This document shows, piece after piece, positions 23,054-27,559 of a stretch of DNA of 27,559 bases. The notes under the pieces were generated by a model that saw only the letters and a list, made by a program, of their open reading frames with translations, made no database searches and was not told the origin of the DNA. The stretch comes from a virus. The stretch spans positions 1-27,559 of the IMG/VR virus record IMGVR_UViG_3300032116_001077. One strand, given 5' to 3'. Numbering within the stretch: the first letter of the stretch is position 1; each line of letters begins with the position of its first letter. Position numbers and translations under genes: made by a program.

Positions 23054-23680
23054 ATGACACTCACTAGTTCAACTTTAACTATTTTAATCGCTTTAATAAC
23101 AGCCATAATTGGTCCTATTGTAGTAGAATGGGCTAAAACTAGATTTTTCAATAGAAAATCTAAAGTAGATGTTTTAGGAGAATCTATCACAACTGATGAA
23201 AAAGTAGATCAACAGTTAGAAATTTTATTAGAAGAATTAAAATGTGATAGAATATGTGTTGCTCAATTCCATAATGGAGGACATTTTTACCCAACAGGTA
23301 AATCTATTAAAAAGTTTAGTATATTTTATGAACGAGTGACTGAAAAAGCATCCTCAATAAAAGAAACATTCCAGAACATTCCAGTATCTTTATTCCCTAA
23401 AGTATTCTCTATTTTATACAAAAATGGAGAAATAGCAATTCCTGAGTGTAAAAACAATACTATTGACTGTGGTTTATTTCCAGTACTAGGAAAAAATTAC
23501 AAAACTAAATCATTTTATATTATAGCTATATCAGATTTAAATGATGATTTTATAGGTACTTTAGCTATATCGTATTATGGTAAAGAACATAAGTTAACAA
23601 CAGATGATTGGATTTTAATTAGACAAAAAATAGGTGCCATAGGTACTATACTTACTGACTATCTACATAACAAAAGGTAA
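23054..23680 (+). CDS. Membrane-anchored GAF-like protein
   Basis: A 208-residue protein with one N-terminal membrane segment (about 6-25, Ile/Leu/Ala-rich, ending in VVEWAKTRFF and a basic NRKSK), which puts the rest in the cytoplasm. The soluble part resembles a GAF-type sensor fold: LEELKCDRICVAQFHNGGHF (about 59-77) followed by FYPTG, a conserved-looking block, then SFYIIAISDLNDDFIGTLAI (about 156-175). The HNGG stretch recurs in marine phage proteins as far as I recall. Ligand unknown. As a late cassette member with a membrane anchor it could act at the host membrane during entry or late infection; this is inference. It is the last gene before promoter motif copy 4. Confidence 0.6.
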   Translation: MTLTSSTLTILIALITAIIGPIVVEWAKTRFFNRKSKVDVLGESITTDEKVDQQLEILLEELKCDRICVAQFHNGGHFYPTGKSIKKFSIFYERVTEKASSIKETFQNIPVSLFPKVFSILYKNGEIAIPECKNNTIDCGLFPVLGKNYKTKSFYIIAISDLNDDFIGTLAISYYGKEHKLTTDDWILIRQKIGAIGTILTDYLHNKR

Positions 23681-23696
23681 AATTTAAGAAAAATTT

Positions 23697-23707
23697 AATA
23701 TTTATAA
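23697..23707 (+). promoter_or_regulatory. Candidate late promoter motif AATATTTATAA, copy 4
   Basis: An exact copy 16 bases after stop 23680 and 18 bases before ATG 23726. The leader CAAAATATTGTG resembles that of copy 2 in both sequence and length. It heads the five-gene cassette that ends at 26344. Confidence 0.65.
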
Positions 23708-23725
23708 CAAAATATTGTGCTAAAA

Positions 23726-24142
23726 ATGAATAATCAATTCACCCATATGCAAAAGTTGGCTTTTGGTAAGCCTCTTACAACTACAGAATCAATTCATGAG
23801 TCTACTCTTAAAGAAAAAATTAAAGAGTTAGTCCATGCTTCTTTAGATGAAGCTAAGAAAAAGAAAAAAGAACCAGAAGATGTAGCTCCTCAAGAAGACG
23901 TAGACATTGATCTTAATATGGAAGAACCACCTGCTGAACCTACTACTGAACCTACAGATACTATGACTCCAACTGATGGAGGCATGGATATTGACCCAAC
24001 TGTTAAATCAATTCAAGATTCATTACAAAAAGCTTATGCCTCTGCTAAGCAGTTAGGTGATGAAAAATTAATGAATCAGATTGGTAATACTATCACTATG
24101 CTTGTTAGAACACAAGTATTAGGTGGTCAGGCTTCTGAATAA
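23726..24142 (+). CDS. Acidic Pro-rich protein, possible internal head or scaffold-like protein
   Basis: A 138-residue protein. The ATG at 23726 is preferred over an in-frame GTG three codons upstream, because it leaves the same 18-base leader as promoter copy 2. Residues about 20-45 form an amphipathic helix with several (L/I)-x-E sites (I23-H24-E25, L28-K29-E30, I32-K33-E34, L40-D41-E42 before A43), followed by KKKKK. The middle is acidic and Pro/Thr-rich and probably disordered, and the end is helical (YASAKQLGDEKLMNQIGNTI). Small acidic proteins with repeated prohead-protease sites recall core proteins of T4 heads such as gp67 and gp68, but no direct homology is claimed. TAATG overlap with the next gene. 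Confidence 0.55.
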   Translation: MNNQFTHMQKLAFGKPLTTTESIHESTLKEKIKELVHASLDEAKKKKKEPEDVAPQEDVDIDLNMEEPPAEPTTEPTDTMTPTDGGMDIDPTVKSIQDSLQKAYASAKQLGDEKLMNQIGNTITMLVRTQVLGGQASE

Positions 24143-24639
24143 TGGCTAGTCCTAGACAAATAGAACTTTTCAATAAGTTTTATTCTCAATATAAGAATAA
24201 GGCTGATGATTTTATTAATAAATATGGAGCTGAAGCTCCTAAAGTAATGTATGGGCGAGCTATGAAATTAGCTAAAAATACTATGGATAAAGAAAACAAA
24301 CAGCGAATTAAAGAAATGGTTAAAACAGCACTTAAAGGTCCTGTTGAAGAAGAAATTAATTCAGCTGAGTTTATTCAAACACGCAACCCAGTAGATGCTG
24401 AGAAAAATCCAATTGATGTAGTTAAAATGGATGTTCCATTATTAATTCGTATGATGGAATATGCTAAAGAAGATGCCGAAACAGATATGGATTTACATGC
24501 TGCTGCTGAAAATATGATTGAATTATCTAAAGAAGATAGAATTCTTAATATGGATGATTACAATACCATAATATCCCCAGACGAAGAAAAACAACTTGAT
24601 GAGTTAGTTAAAACAGTAATGTCTAAATTAAAAAAATAA
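24142..24639 (+). CDS. Conserved helical phage protein, unknown function
   Basis: A 165-residue helical protein. It starts MASPRQIELFNKFYSQYKNK, has a basic stretch (about 40-68) and then a block I recognise as recurring in marine myophage proteins: VVKMDVPLLIRMMEYAKEDA followed by ETDMDLHAAAENMIELSK (about 93-130), then LNMDDYNTIIS. No tag at the very N-terminus, though IKEMVKTAL (about 54-62) is similar in look. No catalytic motif. The TAATG overlaps on both sides place it in the late cassette, so a virion or assembly role is likely but undefined. Confidence 0.58.
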   Translation: MASPRQIELFNKFYSQYKNKADDFINKYGAEAPKVMYGRAMKLAKNTMDKENKQRIKEMVKTALKGPVEEEINSAEFIQTRNPVDAEKNPIDVVKMDVPLLIRMMEYAKEDAETDMDLHAAAENMIELSKEDRILNMDDYNTIISPDEEKQLDELVKTVMSKLKK

Positions 24640-25127
24640 TGACTAAAGACGAATTAGCAGGCAAAATAAAAAGTTTAGTTAAACAGGTATATGCTCAAGT
24701 CAAGTCACCAAAAATTGACCTTGACAACCCACCTACTACTGTGTCTTTAGATACTACTAGATTTCCTGTACTTGCTAAATTTCCTACTCTTAAAGAAACC
24801 ATTATTAAATTATTAACAGATCAGTATGATTTGTTTATTAAAGATATTGAATGGGTTGCTCCTCGTCCTACTACATTTCGTATTATTTTAGCAAATGATC
24901 AACCATTTTATTTAATATACACTGATAGATCATGGATTGCTAAAGTAGAAGGTAAAAAATATTATTTACTTAATTTAAGTGAAGAACAAAATTGTATAGA
25001 AGCAATAGCTAGAATATTAACATATGGAGCTAAACCTTCACCAGAAAAGAGTGAAACATCAATAGAAACTCCTGCACCTGAAGCCCCAGCTGAAGAAGCA
25101 CCGACTGAAGAAACACCTACAACATAA
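24639..25127 (+). CDS. Conserved alpha/beta phage protein with an acidic Pro/Thr tail
   Basis: A 162-residue protein in two parts. Residues about 1-130 contain a helix (DELAGKIKSLVKQVYAQVKS), then FPTLKETIIKLLTDQYDLFI, IEWVAPRPTTFRIIL and FYLIYTDRSWIAKVEGKKYY, which form a compact alpha/beta unit seen in other marine phages without known function. The last 30 residues repeat Pro-Glu-Thr-Ala (EAPAEEAPTEETPTT) and are probably disordered. Such tails often serve as flexible linkers in virion proteins. It sits between two genes by TAATG overlaps. Confidence 0.58.
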   Translation: MTKDELAGKIKSLVKQVYAQVKSPKIDLDNPPTTVSLDTTRFPVLAKFPTLKETIIKLLTDQYDLFIKDIEWVAPRPTTFRIILANDQPFYLIYTDRSWIAKVEGKKYYLLNLSEEQNCIEAIARILTYGAKPSPEKSETSIETPAPEAPAEEAPTEETPTT

Positions 25128-26344
25128 TGGACGTTTTAGATTTATTTTTTAAAAAATTTGCTTATAAATTTCCAAAAGGATATCCTGACATGAATAATGA
25201 ACAGGATATCAATCTTTTAGCTGATTTATTAGAAGGGTTAGGTATAAATCTAAATGAAAATTCTATTATGAATAGTTCAGCTAAAGCAATAGAAAAAATA
25301 ATTAATTCTCCTGAAGGAAAACAATATAATTTTAAATTACAATCTAAAAAAAATAGATTAGGTAATCTAGATAAAATATCTAAAGAAGATTTCTTAAACC
25401 TATTAAATCAAGTATTTCCTGGAGTTAAAGTAACAGTACATGCTCCTAATGAAGGTCCTAATGTAAAACCATTAGGTAGTTCTAAATATAATATGTATGA
25501 ATTCACAACTGAAGATGGAGATGTCAGAATAATACTATCTGGAGGAGCTAACGAAGGAGAAAAATACGAACAAAACTTTATTGATAAATTAAAATCATCA
25601 GCTGGATTACCATTAGATGACATTGAAGATTCCAATATTAAAAAATTATACCAAACATTAAATATAAACCCAGAAAATTTAACTCAAGAAGATATTGATT
25701 TTACTGGTACAGCTGATACAAAACGATCTCTTAATGTTGATAAACCTGAAAATATAGGTCCTAAAATAGCTGATGTTACTATTAAAACAAAGGGTAAAGA
25801 ATATTACATATCATTAAAAAATATAACAGGTCATGTTTTCTATAATGGAGGAAATGTTCCTTTTATAGTATTTGATGAAAATAAAAATGTAGTTTATGAT
25901 CCGTCTAAATTTGATAGAAATGAAATTATAAAGAATATCTTTGAAATTTTTAATATAGATCCTGAAAAAGTAGCCAAAGGGCTAAATGAATATATTGCTG
26001 GTGAAGGAGAAATACCTAACAGTTATGAATCTACTAATATAAGTGAACCTAAAGTTCTCCAAAACTTATTAGCCTCAGGATTTGGTTATGGATACTATTA
26101 TGTTAAAGAAATCAAAAATGGTAGTATAGATATTAAACCTTTATTAACAATAGATGATGCTTATAAAGCTATAGGAAATATATCCTCTGCTCAAATAAAA
26201 TACCCAAATTCTAATACTAAAGCTTTAACAGTAAAATTACCTTTAAAAAGTGATTTATTTGGAGAAGTAAATTGCTATATAGAATTTAGAAATACTTCAG
26301 GATATGTTTTGCCATTAGCTCTTAAAATAAAAACAAGTAAGTAA
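25127..26344 (+). CDS. Unknown protein with PD-(D/E)XK nuclease-like signatures
   Basis: A 405-residue protein. It opens with a helical segment, FFKKFAYKFPKGYPDMNNEQ, which I recognise loosely from marine phage proteins. The centre may be a nuclease fold: GEKYEQNFIDKL (about 144-155, E148), like the N-terminal Glu helix of restriction-type enzymes, then DVTI (D216) and YYISLKN (S229, K231), with Ser where Glu or Asp is usual in (D/E)-x-K. After it comes GHVFYNGGNVPFIVFDENKN. The C-terminal 120 residues are a separate beta-rich domain. If the fold is right, it is a late-expressed, possibly packaged nuclease, but the missing acidic residue means activity is doubtful. It follows its neighbour by TAATG; promoter copy 5 overlaps its stop codon. 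Confidence 0.5.
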   Translation: MDVLDLFFKKFAYKFPKGYPDMNNEQDINLLADLLEGLGINLNENSIMNSSAKAIEKIINSPEGKQYNFKLQSKKNRLGNLDKISKEDFLNLLNQVFPGVKVTVHAPNEGPNVKPLGSSKYNMYEFTTEDGDVRIILSGGANEGEKYEQNFIDKLKSSAGLPLDDIEDSNIKKLYQTLNINPENLTQEDIDFTGTADTKRSLNVDKPENIGPKIADVTIKTKGKEYYISLKNITGHVFYNGGNVPFIVFDENKNVVYDPSKFDRNEIIKNIFEIFNIDPEKVAKGLNEYIAGEGEIPNSYESTNISEPKVLQNLLASGFGYGYYYVKEIKNGSIDIKPLLTIDDAYKAIGNISSAQIKYPNSNTKALTVKLPLKSDLFGEVNCYIEFRNTSGYVLPLALKIKTSK

Positions 26345-26353
26345 TATTTATAA
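26343..26353 (+). promoter_or_regulatory. Candidate late promoter motif AATATTTATAA, copy 5
   Basis: An exact copy overlapping the stop codon at 26342-26344; only CC separates it from ATG 26356. This is the shortest distance of the six and demands a start of transcription inside or just after the motif if it is a promoter. Confidence 0.6.
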
Positions 26354-26355
26354 CC

Positions 26356-27243
26356 ATGGAACAAGCTAGTCTCATAAAACGTTTAATACAAGAAGCACTT
26401 TCTACACCTCCTAAAAAAGAATCATGCAACTGCGGTTGCCATTCTTGTGAGAATGTAGGCAATCCAGGTCCTGTACTTAACGAAAGTCTTAACACTAAAG
26501 TTGTTATGACTGAGAATATGAAATACCATGTTGAGAATAAATTGCCTATCACTGAAAATATGTTTAGATATGGATCTGAAGCATTTTTAGACATGTGGGC
26601 TGAAGCACGTTACTTGTTTTCTCGTAATGCAATTCATGTAAATGATTTTGATAAAGAAATTTTACTTGAAACTAATTTAGGTGAATATGGAATGTATGAA
26701 GGACAAAAAGTACCTTTAGATTTACCTATGTTAGAAGAAGTAGACAAACCTATACTTCCATATAGTGATTTATTAGATCAAATTAAAGCAGACTCAGAAT
26801 TAGCTAAAATGAATTCTGGGAAATTAATGGATCTTTATTTTGAACTAGAACAATCTATTTTTGATGGAAATCTTGATAACGTATCTCGTTTATTAAGAAA
26901 TTATGGAGTATATAATAAATATATTTCAATTCTTCAAAAGAGACTTAATGAAGATGACAAAAAGAAAACACCTGCTTTAAATAAACCTAAACGTGGTGGT
27001 TCTAAGAAATTTTACGTATATGTACGTGACCCAAAATCAAAACGTATTAAAAAAGTAAGCTTTGGAATGGCTGGTGGAGGATTAAGAGCAAAACTTAACA
27101 ATCCTAAAGCACGCCAAGCTTTCTCTAAACGTCATAACTGCCCTCAAAAGAAAGACAAAACTAAAGCATCATACTGGAGTTGTAGATTGCCCCGTATGGC
27201 TAAGCTACTAGGGTTCAAAACCACTTACACAGGGTATTGGTAA
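26356..27243 (+). CDS. Late protein with tag-like N-terminus, Cys cluster and a conserved basic C-terminal domain
   Basis: A 295-residue protein. The N-terminus MEQASLIKRLIQE before A14 offers I11-Q12-E13 as a capsid-type cleavage site. A Cys cluster follows, CNCGCHSC (C24, C26, C28, C31, H29), which could bind zinc or another metal. The middle (about 50-200) is helical and acidic. The C-terminal domain (about 215-295) is basic: KFYVYVRDPKSKRIKKVSFG, then NNPKARQAFSKRHNC and SYWSCRLPRMAKLLG. I recognise this block from many marine T4-like phages; its function is unknown to me, but its charge suits DNA contact in the head. The ATG at 26356 is the only start that keeps the tag; the next Met is near residue 50. 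Confidence 0.62.
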   Translation: MEQASLIKRLIQEALSTPPKKESCNCGCHSCENVGNPGPVLNESLNTKVVMTENMKYHVENKLPITENMFRYGSEAFLDMWAEARYLFSRNAIHVNDFDKEILLETNLGEYGMYEGQKVPLDLPMLEEVDKPILPYSDLLDQIKADSELAKMNSGKLMDLYFELEQSIFDGNLDNVSRLLRNYGVYNKYISILQKRLNEDDKKKTPALNKPKRGGSKKFYVYVRDPKSKRIKKVSFGMAGGGLRAKLNNPKARQAFSKRHNCPQKKDKTKASYWSCRLPRMAKLLGFKTTYTGYW

Positions 27244-27259
27244 GGGAAGCTACACCCCC

Positions 27260-27270
27260 AATATTTATAA
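27260..27270 (+). promoter_or_regulatory. Candidate late promoter motif AATATTTATAA, copy 6
   Basis: An exact copy in the gap between stop 27243 and ATG 27286, preceded by CCCC. Fifteen bases separate it from the ATG of the endonuclease. A late promoter in front of a homing-endonuclease gene is known in T4 (for example, several seg genes carry late promoters). Confidence 0.55.
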
Positions 27271-27276
27271 TAAATT

Positions 27277-27282
27277 GGAGGG
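27277..27282 (+). promoter_or_regulatory. Shine-Dalgarno-like GGAGGG before the endonuclease gene
   Basis: GGAGGG lies 3 bases before ATG 27286. It is the only strong Shine-Dalgarno-like sequence I find in front of a start in the window; the other starts have A/T-rich leaders or stop-start overlaps. The spacing is short, so its use is likely but not certain. Confidence 0.6.
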
Positions 27283-27285
27283 AAT

Positions 27286-27559
27286 ATGGCTTATGTTTAT
27301 CTTATAACTAATGTCATCAACAATAAAAAATATATTGGATCTTCTAGAAAGACTCAAGTTGATGAAAACTATTATGGTAGTGGAAAAGCATTAAAAAATG
27401 CTTTAAAAAAACATGGTAAAGAAAATTTCACTAGAGAAATATTATGGGAAGGTGAGGGAGATGCTCGAGTTATGGAAACATATTATTTGACAAAATTTAA
27501 CGCAGCTGGAAATTCAATGTTTTATAATATGACTAATGATGCTAGAGGAAATAATCTTC
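27286..27559 (+). CDS. GIY-YIG homing endonuclease, 3' end outside the window
   Basis: The first 91 codons of a GIY-YIG nuclease. AYVYLITN (residues 2-9) and KYIGSS (about 15-20) form the two halves of the signature, R21 is at the catalytic Arg position, YYGSGKALKNALKKHGKENF is the usual following helix, and the Glu in VMETYYL (about 63-69) is the metal ligand. The reading frame is intact to the edge, so the protein continues. It stands apart from the rest by having its own promoter-like motif and the only strong Shine-Dalgarno, which fits a mobile free-standing homing gene placed between virion genes. Confidence 0.82.
   Translation, partial: MAYVYLITNVINNKKYIGSSRKTQVDENYYGSGKALKNALKKHGKENFTREILWEGEGDARVMETYYLTKFNAAGNSMFYNMTNDARGNNL

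Noticed and set aside
23717-23725. GTG start three codons upstream of the acidic protein
   Set aside because: The ATG at 23726 gives an 18-base leader identical in length to that at 14616; GTG would be the only non-ATG start in the window.
25408-26594. Minus-strand open frames near the end of the late cassette
   Set aside because: They lie across confident + strand genes and even span a gene junction and promoter motif; no recognisable protein features.
1-27559. CRISPR arrays, tRNA genes, insertion sequences, retroelement or diversity-generating template/variable repeats
   Set aside because: I saw no regularly spaced repeats, no cloverleaf-like segments, no transposase or reverse transcriptase, and no long direct repeats; a computed repeat and tRNA scan could still find weak ones.

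Overview
The window is a piece of an AT-rich genome of a tailed phage with a contractile tail, distantly related to T4. Every gene I can support reads on the + strand and they are packed almost end to end; no gap exceeds 70 bases. The T4-type landmarks are a late sigma factor (gp55-like, 1004-1708), the baseplate spike (gp5-like, 2092-3363), the wedge protein gp25 (5214-5621), the wedge protein gp6 (5621-7468) and a TOPRIM primase (17786-18718). Start codons almost never have a Shine-Dalgarno sequence in front; A/T-rich leaders and one-base TAATG stop-start overlaps dominate. That fits a host in the Bacteroidota (for example a flavobacterium), where Shine-Dalgarno use is weak. The host is an inference, not something the sequence names.

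Layout. (1) 1-1708: an HD-domain hydrolase whose 5' end lies outside the window, closed by a clear Rho-independent terminator; then a small membrane protein and the late sigma factor. (2) 1736-17307: a baseplate and tail block. It runs from the spike through gp25, gp6, a DNRLRE-like beta protein and a 1052-residue wedge protein with tail-protein-I and LamG-like parts, to further tail proteins ending in two tandem paralogues. (3) 17307-19503: a GIY-YIG-type endonuclease, the primase and a RecB-family PD-(D/E)XK nuclease. (4) 19571-23680: a P-loop kinase of zeta-toxin type, a nucleotidyltransferase fused to an HExxH metallopeptidase-like domain, a HAD 5'-nucleotidase, an unknown Lys/Glu-rich protein, a zinc-finger protein and a membrane-anchored GAF-like protein. 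(5) 23726-27243: five probably virion-associated proteins, one with PD-(D/E)XK-like signatures. (6) 27286-end: a GIY-YIG homing endonuclease cut by the window edge.

Two patterns tie the window together. First, the 11-mer AATATTTATAA occurs exactly six times, each time just upstream of a start codon. It contains the reverse complement of the T4 late promoter core TATAAATA, and is the best candidate for the late promoter read by the gp55-like factor. Second, several proteins, mostly first genes after this motif or in the enzyme cassette, begin with a short amphipathic segment ending in (L/I)-x-E followed by A, E or Q. This resembles the capsid-targeting peptides of T4 internal proteins, which the prohead protease removes after (L/I)-x-E. 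If so, the kinase, the nucleotidyltransferase-peptidase, the nucleotidase and others would be packed in the capsid and injected with the DNA. This possible packaged-effector cassette is the most interesting feature of the window and remains a hypothesis.
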